From contig CAILKE010000043.1 in assembly GCA_903834765.1 (NCBI GenBank), forward strand, positions 106,188-170,187: a stretch of DNA of 64,000 nucleotides, given 5' to 3'. Position 1 is the first letter of the stretch; every line of letters starts with the position of its first letter. Source of the stretch: an uncultured Bacteroidota bacterium (GTDB lineage Bacteria > Bacteroidota > Bacteroidia > B-17B0 > Aurantibacillaceae). Shown here piece after piece: positions 38,701 to 47,162 of this stretch. The translations under genes were made by a program, and so were the position numbers. The notes beneath the pieces are model-generated. The model did not search any database, was not told the origin of the DNA, and saw only the letters and a program-made list of their open reading frames with translations.

Positions 38701-39574
38701 AAGGGTCTCCAAAATTCCATGACCAAGCATTTGTTTGTGGGCAGGGTGCAAAGGTACTTGTAAAGTTTATAGTGTTTCCTAAACCACATGTGCTAATGAA
38801 ATCCGCAGAATTTGGAACTCCATTAGAAATACCAACTGAATCGAATGCAAAGCCATCAAAATTGTTACAGCTGAAACCTGATCCAAAGGTAAATCTTAAT
38901 ATCACGTTTGGCTGTCCTGCGCATCCAGTTAAACAATGTTCTGCGGTTATCCAGTGCCCTGGACCATTCCCGCCAACACAATTTGTTCCAGCACTAGCAG
39001 GATCCCATCCCACGCCTCCATTTTGTGTGTTGCCACACCAACCATGTTTAGATGTAACGAAGCCCGCGGGGTTATTCAAGTAATTAATACTTGGGTAATT
39101 ATACCAGTTTTGGGTGTTACAATCATTTGTTTCTGGAATTGGGCTTGCGGCTGTTCCGCCTACAGTGCCAACATCATTCCATGTTGCCCCCCCGTTTATA
39201 GAGTATTGTAAATTCCCACCATCAAAATGATACTCGCAATCATAAAATAATTTAAATTTTATATGTGGATATAATAAATTTGTAAAATTAAATACAGGAC
39301 TCTTAACATAGGATTGCTCCCAATTATTATAAAAAGCACCACTTAAACCACCTGCACACCAGCACTTATTTCCATTTCCAGCTGTTTTAATGACATATGT
39401 GTGATTGGGAGTCCCCCAAGCCCAATCGGATGAAGCTGGATTTGTACTTGTAGCGGCCGTAAAGGCTGTCCAGGCTGGACCAGTCTCAAAATCTTCTAAA
39501 TATGGAAAGGTTGTTATTTGAGCATTTATCAATAAACACGAAAAACAAAACACTGTAAGCCAAATGTTTTTCAT
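35729..39574 (-). CDS. Giant surface protein with seven SprB repeats, PKD domain and T9SS type B sorting domain
   Basis: The 1281-residue product starts with MKNIWLTVFCFSCLLINAQ; an ATG 11 codons upstream (39607) adds non-signal sequence. The N-terminal region has a MAM/jelly-roll-like domain (ITTFPYLEDFETGPAWTAF, CNNFDGFAFDSVGI), then a PKD domain (AWSWNFGDPSSGATNTVT). Seven SprB-type repeats of about 75 residues follow, each with a Cys-xxG opening, a WSPxGG block and GNYxxTVTDxNxC. Ig-like and second PKD-like segments come next. The last 90 residues are a type B sorting domain (YAPNSFTPNDNGLNDTF, IFDRWGVQIFN). SprB repeats are found in the mobile gliding adhesin of Flavobacterium, so an adhesin role is inferred. 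Repeats 2-4 and 5-7 are block copies. Confidence 0.92.
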   Translation of the reverse strand: MKNIWLTVFCFSCLLINAQITTFPYLEDFETGPAWTAFTAATSTNPASSDWAWGTPNHTYVIKTAGNGNKCWCAGGLSGAFYNNWEQSYVKSPVFNFTNLLYPHIKFKLFYDCEYHFDGGNLQYSINGGATWNDVGTVGGTAASPIPETNDCNTQNWYNYPSINYLNNPAGFVTSKHGWCGNTQNGGVGWDPASAGTNCVGGNGPGHWITAEHCLTGCAGQPNVILRFTFGSGFSCNNFDGFAFDSVGISNGVPNSADFISTCGLGNTINFTSTFAPCPQTNAWSWNFGDPSSGATNTVTTQNASHTFSGPGTYTVVLIAKGGACNPPDTITKVVQVMSAAVTSYTNVSCFGGTNGAAVATVSLGILPLTYAWSPSGGSATTAAGLAAGNYSFTVTDANGCQKTSTVAITQPPAIVASITPSNITCNGLANGTATLTASGGVAPLNYTWSPIGGNGITATALNAGNFTTTVTDANTCTKTVTFSITQPAAINTSVLSTDPLCAALGSATITASGGTGALSYSWSPSGGNNNIASGLSGGNYSVTITDANNCSKTETVTLSQSGSFTIAVTSTNVLCFGGNNGSASSIITGATSPYTYTWAPSGGNSAIASSLTAGNYTLSVADVNGCIGTKIIAISQPSVIIASEASNSITCNGLSNGSATITASGGVAPLTYSWSPSGGSAVTASGLNIGNYTTTVTDANACSKTVTFSITQPTTISSSALVTNPICGNPGSASVTATGGTGTLSYSWSPMGGINNIAGGLSGGNYSVSITDGNTCVKTQTLTLIQSSSFTTAITSSNVSCFGGNNGSATAVITGTSIPYTYTWSPVGGNMATANSLTAGNYTLSVNDVNGCAESSTVTIIQPTAVLSSITSATICSGQQATLTSTVSGGTAPYIYSWQPSGSTNASISVTPALTSSYTLNVIDNNNCNASPAISQITVLPPLGLSVTGPFTICANSTVAINASATGGNGNYQYTWLPGNLVGSSISSNIASNTQYTVIVNDGCTALPAQALTQVNVIPSPTINIQHTSISGCPTLCSTFYDSTLVASGIVSSWNWMFSDGQSSSSSSAYVCFTKSGVYSGTLIVTTNNGCTTTPSVLSNITVYIVPTPDFTSSTFDGNMFNAPFVLNNTSTNYNSIKWITTLGNFTSNSINLNYQDEGLYPVTLIATNNFGCKDSITKTIKVEPIFTFYAPNSFTPNDNGLNDTFLPMGTGWDPTSYTLLIFDRWGVQIFNTNDVNQGWDGTYKGLGEIVQVDVYTWKVDLKDVFHKQHNYIGHVTVLK

Positions 39575-39607
39575 TTTTAATCTGCAGTTTGTATTGAGTG
39601 TTTTCAC

Positions 39608-40006
39608 TTTAAAAAAATAATGTTTTTAAAAAGCGGTTAAAGACATTTGTTGATTAAAACAATTCTTATAGGATGATCACTTTATGCCAAGTCAAAAGTA
39701 AGTTAATTATGTTTAAAACAAAATAAAAAAACATTATTAAATTGTTACGAAACCTTTTTAAATAAGGGGTTTTCAAAGCATTTTGGTTACAGAATTTCTA
39801 TAGAATCATCTTAAATCAATAGGTTGATAATTTTGCTTTGTTAACAGTTGTACTCACTCGTTTATATTATAAATACAATCTGAAGAATAGAATTTCGTCG
39901 TTATGGTATACTTTTCAAAAAATAAAAAACACTGTAATTTTAAGATTTATTTTAATCTTATAATTTTTATGTAAATTTAATGTTATTTTTATTTTAAATT
40001 TAAAAC
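39608..40006. other. AT-rich intergenic region
   Basis: About 400 very AT-rich bases between two divergent surface-protein genes. No RNA gene, strong hairpin, repeat or coding frame is evident. It presumably holds both promoters; no convincing TAnnTTTG box was found. Confidence 0.5.
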
Positions 40007-41671
40007 ATGAAAAAAACTTTACTTATCATATTATCACTGCTTTCTTCTTTTCTTTTTGCTCAGTGGAATACTAACCCCTTAATAAATACTCCGGTATGTA
40101 TTGCTACTAAATCACAAAACAATACTCATGCAGTGTCTGATACCAAAGGAGGAGTTATAATTGCTTGGGATGATAATAGGAATAATGTTACTGGTTCTTC
40201 AGACATTTACGCTCAGCGGATAAAAAATAATGGATTTGGAAAATGGACAACTAATGGAATCGCTGTTTGTTCAAATACTTTAACTCAAAAATCAGTTGCC
40301 ATTACAGGGTCTGGAATTGACGGAAGTTCAATTGTTGCATGGGAAGATAATAGAGCAGGCAACAATGATATTTATGCACAAAAAATAGATTCATCAGGGA
40401 ACGTATTATGGACACTAGACGGAATTGCTGTATGTAGCAAAACAACTAGTCAAAAAAACCCTAAGCTAATTTCGGATAATGCTGGCGGAGCTATTGTTGT
40501 TTGGGAAGATTCCGTTAATTTTTATTGGGATGTTTATGCGCAGCGTATAAGTTCTTCTGGCGCTCTGCTTTGGACGGCAAATGGAGTAGCAGTTTGCGCC
40601 GCCCCTAATATTCAAATCAATCCCAAAATAGATGTAGATGATTTAGGTGGTGCTATAATTACTTGGCAAGATAAACGTAATAATATAGACTATGATATTT
40701 ACGCTCAACGATTAAATTCTACAGGAGCAGTTCAATGGGCTACAAACGGTGTAGTAGTTTGTAATTCAATTGGCACACAAAACAATGCGCGTATCGAGCC
40801 GGATGGATCTAATGGCGCATTAATTTCTTGGGTTGATAAACGGGTAGGAACAGATTATGATATTTACGCTCAACGCATAAGTTCTTCTGGAAATGCCATG
40901 TGGGCAGCAAATGGAGTAGTGGTTTGTTCTGCGGCATATAACCAATCCGCTCAGGATATGAAATATCTTGGCTCTAATGGATTTGTAATTGCATGGAAGG
41001 ATTTTAGAAATGGAAAGTTTGATATTTATATTCAACAATTAAATTTATCTGGTGTTGCTCAATTATCAAATAACGGTGTTTTATTATCGAACTCATCAAG
41101 TATTAAATCAATTAATCCAAATACAATTAGTGATGGACTAGGCGGAAGCATCATTGTTTGGCAAGATTCAACAGCTTTGGGTTTTGATGTTTATTCTCAA
41201 AAGTTAAACTCAACAGGAATTATTCAATGGACAGCAGGTGGAGTGGCTGTTTCAACAGCAACTGATGACCAAGTAAACGCAACTCATGTAACAGACGGAA
41301 GTGGTGGTGCTATTTATGCATGGGAGGATAGAAGAAATACGAATGATTACGAAATATACGCACATCGTTTATACAGTTCAGGTAATGCCAACGCGGTGAG
41401 TGAAATAATGGCTGATAAATTATCGACCACTATTTATCCTAATCCTGTTTCAAATAATTCCATCATTGAAATAACAAACAATGCTCAGCGCAGTAATTGG
41501 GAAATAGTTGTTTTTGATATTTACGGAAAACAGTTGAAGCGACAAGTGCTCAAAGCAGACGAAACATTTAATTTGAATACTACCGATTTGTCTTCAGGTA
41601 TTTATTTCTATACGGTAGAACTCACTAACAAATCTGCTTCTACTAAAGGTAAATTTATATACTTGCAATAA
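40007..41671 (+). CDS. Eight-repeat secreted protein with T9SS type A sorting domain
   Basis: The 554-residue protein has a signal peptide (MKKTLLIILSLLSSFLFAQ) and eight tandem repeats of about 51 residues. Each carries a pattern like GG-x-IIxW-x-DxRN-x-DIYAQRI-x-SSGxxxW-x-GVAVC. Examples are DNRAGNNDIYAQKID, DKRNNIDYDIYAQRL and DRRNTNDYEIYAHRL. The repeats should each form a four-strand blade of a beta propeller, and the repeat number fits an eight-bladed one. The last 85 residues are a type A sorting domain (TIYPNPVSNNSIIEI, LSSGIYFYTVELTNK). No catalytic motif is seen. A surface binding role is inferred. The next gene starts 2 bases after the stop. Confidence 0.88.
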   Translation: MKKTLLIILSLLSSFLFAQWNTNPLINTPVCIATKSQNNTHAVSDTKGGVIIAWDDNRNNVTGSSDIYAQRIKNNGFGKWTTNGIAVCSNTLTQKSVAITGSGIDGSSIVAWEDNRAGNNDIYAQKIDSSGNVLWTLDGIAVCSKTTSQKNPKLISDNAGGAIVVWEDSVNFYWDVYAQRISSSGALLWTANGVAVCAAPNIQINPKIDVDDLGGAIITWQDKRNNIDYDIYAQRLNSTGAVQWATNGVVVCNSIGTQNNARIEPDGSNGALISWVDKRVGTDYDIYAQRISSSGNAMWAANGVVVCSAAYNQSAQDMKYLGSNGFVIAWKDFRNGKFDIYIQQLNLSGVAQLSNNGVLLSNSSSIKSINPNTISDGLGGSIIVWQDSTALGFDVYSQKLNSTGIIQWTAGGVAVSTATDDQVNATHVTDGSGGAIYAWEDRRNTNDYEIYAHRLYSSGNANAVSEIMADKLSTTIYPNPVSNNSIIEITNNAQRSNWEIVVFDIYGKQLKRQVLKADETFNLNTTDLSSGIYFYTVELTNKSASTKGKFIYLQ

Positions 41672-41673
41672 CT

Positions 41674-42074
41674 ATGTTACAAAAGCTATTTTTAATTTCA
41701 TTTATCACATTTGTATTTATTATTACAAATTCATGTCAAACTACTCCAGGCGAAGGAGGAAATGCACAAATTAAAGGAACATATTGGGTTAGAAATTATG
41801 ATCCTTTAATTACTTATGTAGTAGGTCGATACCCAGCAGTAAACACCACAGTATATTTGTTTTTTGGACACGATGTCTCTCTAGGAACTTTTGTGAAAAC
41901 AAATGCTAATGGAGAGGTTGCATTTGCGTATTTTCGAACGGGAAAATACAAGGTAGGAGCTTGTAGCAAACAAAGAGCGACCAGCATGCAACCGAGCGAA
42001 TTCCCATGAAACATATGTTTTTAGAGCGTAAAAAAGAAATTAAAGATATAGGATTAGATACCTTAAACCAATAA
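41674..42074 (+). pseudogene. Small lipoprotein gene, apparently frameshifted near its 3' end
   Basis: The uninterrupted frame ends at 42009 after 111 codons (ending SMQPSEFP). The N terminus is a lipoprotein signal (LISFITFVFIITNSC), then GEGGNAQIKGTYWVR and a beta-sandwich-like region to GKYKVGACSK. After the A-run at 41968-41970 the other frame reads TKSDQHATERIPMKHM, then FLERKKEIKDIGLDTLNQ, and stops at 42072-42074. That is a plausible hydrophilic C terminus, 12 bases before the next gene. One missing A would explain the switch and restore a 133-residue protein. Either a natural frameshift or a sequencing slip. The product resembles small Bacteroidota lipoproteins with a carboxypeptidase-regulatory-like fold; function unknown. 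Confidence 0.6.
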
Positions 42075-42086
42075 ACCAATAAACAC

Positions 42087-42563
42087 ATGAACTATTTAAT
42101 TACCAGCTCACTATTTATTATTTTAACTTTTCAAACTTTTGCTCAAAGCAAAAAAGAAGTAAAGGCTCATAAAATAAAAGCATCATTGACAACCATTATA
42201 GAAAATGGTAAAACTATAAACGATGCGAAAACCTTATTTGATGCCAAAGGAAATGAAATTGAAAAAACAAATTACAATAAAGAAGGCACTATTAAATCTA
42301 TTCATAAATTCAAATACAATAGTGATGGCGATGAATTAGAGGATGAGCAGTTTGATGCCAATAATAAGCTAATTGAAAAAAAATCAACAAAATATAATTT
42401 ATTAGGAGAGAGAATTGAAGAAGCTTATTATGATAATTTAGGTAAGCTTACTAAAAAAGAAATTTTCACATACGATGGCAAAGGTTTGAAAACAGAACGA
42501 AAAACCGTTGATGTAGAAGGTAAAACCCTTTCAGTTAAGAAATACGTATACATAACTAAATAA
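42087..42563 (+). CDS. Secreted protein with YD-like short repeats
   Basis: The 158-residue protein has a signal peptide ending in FAQ. About six short repeats of roughly 20 residues follow, such as FDAKGNEIEKTNYNKEG, FKYNSDGDELEDEQFDANN, KYNLLGERIEEAYYDNLGK and FTYDGKGLKTERKTVD. They resemble the YD/Rhs-like or MORN-like strand repeats seen in many small Bacteroidota exported proteins. It follows the broken lipoprotein gene closely and may be co-transcribed with it and with the eight-repeat protein. No enzyme motif; function unknown. Confidence 0.75.
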   Translation: MNYLITSSLFIILTFQTFAQSKKEVKAHKIKASLTTIIENGKTINDAKTLFDAKGNEIEKTNYNKEGTIKSIHKFKYNSDGDELEDEQFDANNKLIEKKSTKYNLLGERIEEAYYDNLGKLTKKEIFTYDGKGLKTERKTVDVEGKTLSVKKYVYITK

Positions 42564-42652
42564 AACAATCCTCCTAAAAACTTCTGGATTTCCAATTTCA
42601 GCTAAGAAATTATAATCATCTTCTTTTAGATCAAAATTTTTAGCTTAAATCA

Positions 42653-42682
42653 TTGATTTTTAGCTAAAAACCCTTATTTTTG
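42653..42682 (+). promoter_or_regulatory. Promoter of tig (TTG - 19 bases - TATTTTTG)
   Basis: TTG at 42653-42655 and TATTTTTG at 42675-42682, 19 bases apart, match the Bacteroidota sigma-A consensus TTG/TAnnTTTG in both elements and spacing. The box ends 30 bases before the tig start at 42713. An ATG at 42680 overlaps the box and is therefore an unlikely start. Confidence 0.6.
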
Positions 42683-42712
42683 CACCCCTTTATAAATTTT
42701 AAGACTCAAAAC

Positions 42713-44053
42713 ATGAACATATCTAAAAAAGACGTTAGCTCACAAATTGCAGAATTAAGCATTACTTTGGCTCCAATTGATTATGAAGCAAAAGTTGAAA
42801 ATGCGATTAAAAAAGTACAAAAACAAGCTTCACTTCCTGGCTTTCGTCCAGGTAAAGTACCTGTTGGATTAATCAAAAAACAACACGGTAAATCTATCTT
42901 AGTAGATGAGATAAATAAAATCTTAAATGAAGCGTTGTATCATTATATTAATGACAATAAGCTTGAAATATTAGGAAATCCTATGCCTAAGGTAGATAAT
43001 ACCATTGATTTCGAACACCAAAAAGAATGGACGTTTAACTATGAATTAGGATTAACACCAATTTTTGATGTTAAATTAGATAACTCTCAATCATTCGTTT
43101 ACAATACCGTAAAAATTGACGATGAGTTAGTAGAAAAATATTTGAAAGATGTGAAACGTAATTATGGTAAGCCTTCAAACCCTGATTTGGCAACTGAAAA
43201 AGACGTTTTGTATATTGATATCGTTGAATTAGATGCAGATAATAACATCGTTGCTGGTGGTATTTTCAAATCAACAAGTATTGGCATTGATCGTTTGAAA
43301 AACGAAGCAGCTAAAACAAAACTAATAGGCGCTACTAAAGAAAGTAAAATTATTATTAATGCTAATGAGTTGTATGATTCAGCAGTTGATAAATCAATTT
43401 CTTTAGGTATCGACAAAGAAGTAGCAGAAAACTTTTCTGCAAATTTACAATTAACGGTTCGCAACATTGCTCGTATGGAAGATGCAGAGTTGAACCAAGA
43501 GTTATTTGATAAATTATATGGCGCAGGGACTATCAATTCAGAGGCTGAATTCAGAGATAAAATCAAAGCAGAATTAGCAATCATGTTTACTCAAGATACA
43601 GATCGTAAATTTATTGAAGGAGTTGAAAAAACGATGGTTGAAAAATTAAACATTCAATTACCTGATGATTTCTTGAAACGTTGGTTAATGGCTGTTAATG
43701 AAAAGCCTTTGACTAAAGAGCAATTAGAGGCAGAATACCCATCGTATGCTAACTCTATGAAGTGGAAATTGATTGAAAATAAAATCATTAAAACTAACGA
43801 AATCGTTGTTTCTCAAGATGAAGCAAGAGCTGAGGCTGCTGGCTACATTCGTTCTCAATACGCTCGTTACGGGCAAACACCTGATGAAACTGAAGTTGAA
43901 AAAATTGCAGATTCTATTTTAGCTAAACAAGAAGAAGCTCAAAAAATTTACGAAGGAATTTACAGTAAAAAAGTGTTAGACGTTTTAAAAACAAACTGTA
44001 AATTAGAAACGAAAGAAGTGAGCTATAACGAGTTTTTTGGAATTAACGACTAA
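42713..44053 (+). CDS. tig: Trigger factor chaperone/peptidyl-prolyl isomerase
   Basis: The 446-residue protein is trigger factor, the ribosome-bound chaperone that meets nascent chains. The ribosome-binding signature GFRPGKVP is seen in QASLPGFRPGKVPVGLIKKQHG near residue 40. A divergent PPIase region sits in the middle, and the long C-terminal helical region is present. The start at 42713 gives the usual N terminus MNISKKDVSSQIAEL. The ATG 11 codons upstream lies in the predicted promoter. A hairpin follows the stop. Cytosolic, confident. Confidence 0.94.
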   Translation: MNISKKDVSSQIAELSITLAPIDYEAKVENAIKKVQKQASLPGFRPGKVPVGLIKKQHGKSILVDEINKILNEALYHYINDNKLEILGNPMPKVDNTIDFEHQKEWTFNYELGLTPIFDVKLDNSQSFVYNTVKIDDELVEKYLKDVKRNYGKPSNPDLATEKDVLYIDIVELDADNNIVAGGIFKSTSIGIDRLKNEAAKTKLIGATKESKIIINANELYDSAVDKSISLGIDKEVAENFSANLQLTVRNIARMEDAELNQELFDKLYGAGTINSEAEFRDKIKAELAIMFTQDTDRKFIEGVEKTMVEKLNIQLPDDFLKRWLMAVNEKPLTKEQLEAEYPSYANSMKWKLIENKIIKTNEIVVSQDEARAEAAGYIRSQYARYGQTPDETEVEKIADSILAKQEEAQKIYEGIYSKKVLDVLKTNCKLETKEVSYNEFFGIND

Positions 44054-44088
44054 TACTTGTTAATTTATTAATGGAGTATTAGTATTTT
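44049..44088 (+). terminator. Terminator hairpin at the end of tig
   Basis: ACTAATACT at 44049-44057 pairs perfectly with AGTATTAGT at 44075-44083 (9 base pairs, 17-base loop), followed by ATTTTT. The stem begins inside the last codon and includes the TAA stop of tig. The long loop makes it weaker than a classical terminator. Confidence 0.55.
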
Positions 44089-44117
44089 TACTGATATTTA
44101 GAACTAAAACTATAAAA

Positions 44118-45257
44118 ATGCCAGAAGTATATATAAACGATATTTCCGTTTTTTTGCCAGGAAATCCTGTGAGCAATAGTGAAATGGAAGAGTATTTGGG
44201 TTTTGTAGATGGCAATATATCTTCGAAGTCGAAGCCTGTTATTTTAAGGAACAATAAAATAACGAATAGATATTATGCGCTAGATAAAAACGGTAATAGC
44301 ACTCACTCTAATGCGGAATTAACCTGCGAAGCTATTAAAGGCTTAGCTCATGATGGGTTTAAGTTAAGCGATATTGAATTGTTAACTTGTGGCACTACAA
44401 CACCCGATCAATTTTTACCAAGCCACGCATCAATGGTGCATGGTAAATTAAATCAAAAAGCGATAGAGGCAATTTCCTTTTCAGGCTCTTGTTGCTCCGG
44501 CATGAATGCTTTGAAATATGCGCAAATGTCTATTTTGACAGGAAATACAACTAATGCTGTTACAACAGGATCTGAACGTTTTTCTCAATGGATGCTTGCA
44601 AATAATTTCAAAGAAGAAATCACTAAAATTAAAGAGATTGAAGAGAAGCCAATTTTAGCTTTTGAAAAGGATTTCTTACGCTGGATGTTATCAGATGGAT
44701 CTGCCGCAGTATTGACATCGAATAAACCAAATACAAATGGGATATCATTGAAAATAGAATGGATAGAGATCTGTTCGTTTGCAAATGAAGTAGAAACCTG
44801 TATGTATATGGGAGGTGAGAAAATGCCTGATGGAGACATAAAAGGGTGGGCTACGTTTAAACAAAATGAATGGACTGAAAAATCATTATTTTCAATCAGA
44901 CAAGACGTTAAATTGTTAGATATTTATATTGCACAATTAGGAACTAAAAAATACGTGGAGTTATTTAAAAAACATAATGTAGATCCTAAAAGTGTTGATT
45001 GGTTTTTACCACATATTTCATCAGAATATTTCCGATCAAAGGTAGATGATGAAATGAAAAAATATGGCGTAGAACTTCCTCAAGAAAAATGGTTTGTGAA
45101 TTTAACTCAGGTTGGAAATATTGGCTTTGCTTCTATTTTTATTGCCTTGGGCGAATTATTGAAATCAGGCAAATTAGAGAAAGGACAAAAAATAGCATTG
45201 ACCGTTCCTGAAAGCGCACGTTTTTCCTATGCAAATGCGCTAATAACGGTTTGTTAA
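44118..45257 (+). CDS. StlD/DarB-type beta-ketoacyl synthase (KAS III fold)
   Basis: The 379-residue protein is a thiolase-fold condensing enzyme with the KAS III triad. The nucleophilic Cys is in FSGSCCSGMNAL (Cys125/126), His in WFLPHISSEYF and Asn in NLTQVGNIGF. Length and the N terminus (MPEVYINDISVFLPGNPVSN) fit the StlD/DarB family. Those enzymes join two acyl chains to make cyclohexanediones and dialkylresorcinols, the lipid half of flexirubin-type molecules in Bacteroidota. The rest of a dar/flexirubin cluster, such as a DarA-like aromatase, is absent here, so the product is not known. A small gene follows by 18 bases. Confidence 0.85.
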   Translation: MPEVYINDISVFLPGNPVSNSEMEEYLGFVDGNISSKSKPVILRNNKITNRYYALDKNGNSTHSNAELTCEAIKGLAHDGFKLSDIELLTCGTTTPDQFLPSHASMVHGKLNQKAIEAISFSGSCCSGMNALKYAQMSILTGNTTNAVTTGSERFSQWMLANNFKEEITKIKEIEEKPILAFEKDFLRWMLSDGSAAVLTSNKPNTNGISLKIEWIEICSFANEVETCMYMGGEKMPDGDIKGWATFKQNEWTEKSLFSIRQDVKLLDIYIAQLGTKKYVELFKKHNVDPKSVDWFLPHISSEYFRSKVDDEMKKYGVELPQEKWFVNLTQVGNIGFASIFIALGELLKSGKLEKGQKIALTVPESARFSYANALITVC

Positions 45258-45275
45258 AACATTAATGATCGTATC

Positions 45276-45674
45276 ATGAAAAAAGAAGATTTACCGCAAG
45301 ACCAATCTGCTATCACAGGCGTTTTTCGTGATTATTGTTATGTAAAAGATAAGGACGGCAAGTACACTACTGATTTAAGCATTGGTTGGGATGTAAAAAA
45401 ACAAGCCTTAGATAATGCTTGGGAGGACATCAATGATCGTGTACAAGAGGCCGCGGCCCTTGTTAAATCTGGGGAAAAAAGTCCTATATATTATTTCATG
45501 GAAAAAAAATTGATGGATTTGATAGTGTTGTCGGGTTATACCGGGTTTTGGAAAATGACAATCAAACGCCATTTCAAACCTTCAGTATTTGCAACATTAA
45601 GTGATGAGAAACTAGTGGTTTACGCTAAAGCATTCGACATTTCATTAGAAGAATTAAAATCCTTTAAAGGATAA
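45276..45674 (+). CDS. Hypothetical 132-residue protein downstream of the DarB-type synthase
   Basis: Not recognised by name. The product is hydrophilic and mostly helical, without signal or membrane segments (opening MKKEDLPQDQSAITGVFRDY, middle SPIYYFMEKKLMDLIVLSGY, end LKSFKG). It starts 18 bases after the ketosynthase stop, so the two are probably translated from one message. This suggests a helper, cargo or regulatory partner of that enzyme. Its 3' end overlaps the convergent GNAT gene by 11 bases. Confidence 0.75.
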   Translation: MKKEDLPQDQSAITGVFRDYCYVKDKDGKYTTDLSIGWDVKKQALDNAWEDINDRVQEAAALVKSGEKSPIYYFMEKKLMDLIVLSGYTGFWKMTIKRHFKPSVFATLSDEKLVVYAKAFDISLEELKSFKG

Positions 45675-46923
45675 GTTCTTGTATTTCTCCTTCCTTAAAA
45701 GGATTACGAGGCACCCATTCGCTAGGTTGTAAAAATTGCATAAATGGTTTCAGAATTAATTTCGATACTGTATTTTGTGGTTTAATATAGCAAAGCAACT
45801 CATGAGGCTTTGCTCCAACTGTTGTTTTAATTTCAGAGGCTGTACGACCTAAATTAATACATTCTTTTTTTGTAATAATAGCTTCTTCAATGTAACTATA
45901 TAAAATAGTTTGATATAACTCAAACTCCCTGTTTTGAGAATAATCAAAACCAATGTAGTGTGCTTCAATTTCATTGGCCAAATAAAATCCTGATGCAAAT
46001 GACACTAATTCATTGTCCTTAAACCAAGCATCTATAAAAAAATCTGAAGAAAATTTTTCAGCCACAGTTTTAAAATAATCTTTTTCTATCTGAGCCAATT
46101 TGAATTTAGCCTGATGATAGACTTGTAAATACAAGGCATACAAAGCATCGCTTAATTTAATAATGTCAGTAATGGTTAATCGTTTTTTTGTAAGTGGAGC
46201 GCTGGCTTGTAAAATATGCTTTGCACGATTGCGGTATTTTTTAGAAAAAAGCGCTAAGTAATCTGATACCGTAGTTAGATTTTTTGGTAAATCTACTATC
46301 ATATTAGGCTCTACATTAAAATGTACAAATCGCGTACAATACCAGCAATCCTTGTCTCCAAAGCCTTCTTCATAAAAATCTTTCACTAAGATGGCCGATA
46401 TTTTTCCCCTCAGTTTTTCTGCACGAGACACGCAATCAATAATGCTTTCTATTATTTTGAACGTTATTTTTTTACTGTTTATATTCAAATAAAAGCCGTG
46501 TTCGCCACTAATGAAATTATTGCCACAGGTAACCAAGCGCATAACAGTTTCATCCTCGTTCTGTTCTATATATCGCTGAAATATTGACGCTCGTTTACTT
46601 TTTAATTCAGTTATTTGTTTAGCAACTATATCTCCAAATAACGATGCGGAAAAATCGTTAATTTGAAAATAAACAACTCCAATAGGCTTTTTGTTATTAT
46701 AAACAATCACATATCTAAACCGAAATGTTTCTGATTGCTGCTGATGAATAGCGTGTAAATAAGAGTATGATAAAAAAATATTGTGTTTATCCGTTGCCTC
46801 ATTCCATTCGGTTTCAGGCAGATTAGCGATTTCATCAAAACAAGAAAAGGTATAATTACTAAACACCTTGCGATGAGGCTTTAGTTTGTTTTTTTGTATC
46901 AATTTATCGCAGAGTGCAAACAT
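45664..46923 (-). CDS. GNAT/FemAB-like (BioF2-type) acyltransferase
   Basis: The 419-residue cytosolic protein has an N-terminal acyltransferase half and a C-terminal GNAT-like half. The latter includes LYLQVYHQAKFKLAQIEKDYF, SFASGFYLANEIEAHYIGFDY and a late ECINLGRTASEIKTTVGAKP block. The pattern resembles the peptidogalycan-biosynthesis/FemAB-like or BioF2-type acetyltransferase families, which attach amino acids or acyl groups. No close specific function is recognised. It is the last gene of a minus-strand group with a small unknown gene (3 bases upstream) and cysC. Confidence 0.7.
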   Translation of the reverse strand: MFALCDKLIQKNKLKPHRKVFSNYTFSCFDEIANLPETEWNEATDKHNIFLSYSYLHAIHQQQSETFRFRYVIVYNNKKPIGVVYFQINDFSASLFGDIVAKQITELKSKRASIFQRYIEQNEDETVMRLVTCGNNFISGEHGFYLNINSKKITFKIIESIIDCVSRAEKLRGKISAILVKDFYEEGFGDKDCWYCTRFVHFNVEPNMIVDLPKNLTTVSDYLALFSKKYRNRAKHILQASAPLTKKRLTITDIIKLSDALYALYLQVYHQAKFKLAQIEKDYFKTVAEKFSSDFFIDAWFKDNELVSFASGFYLANEIEAHYIGFDYSQNREFELYQTILYSYIEEAIITKKECINLGRTASEIKTTVGAKPHELLCYIKPQNTVSKLILKPFMQFLQPSEWVPRNPFKEGEIQELIL

Positions 46924-46926
46924 AGT

Positions 46927-47145
46927 TTATTTAATAATATCTTTATTAATTTTAAGATGATGATTTGCGTGAATGCTCAGCGTTTTTTTAGTTGGTTTTA
47001 AATTCAAATAGCCAAAGTAATGATGTTTAAAATTATTATTTGTATTTAATTTTTCTGCAGAAACTATAGAGACAGCGGCATTTATTTTTTTAAAAAACAA
47101 AATATGTTTTTCTAATTCATCAATTAAATTATTTAAATGTTTCAT
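46927..47145 (-). CDS. Hypothetical 72-residue protein
   Basis: Not recognised. A 72-residue basic, His/Asn-rich product with a helical start (MKHLNNLIDELEKHILFFKK) and a strand-rich end (HHYFGYLNLKPTKKTLSI). It lies between cysC (17 bases) and the GNAT gene (3 bases) on the same strand. That close packing is the main argument that it is real. Confidence 0.5.
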   Translation of the reverse strand: MKHLNNLIDELEKHILFFKKINAAVSIVSAEKLNTNNNFKHHYFGYLNLKPTKKTLSIHANHHLKINKDIIK

Positions 47146-47162
47146 AACGATTTGTGTATAAC

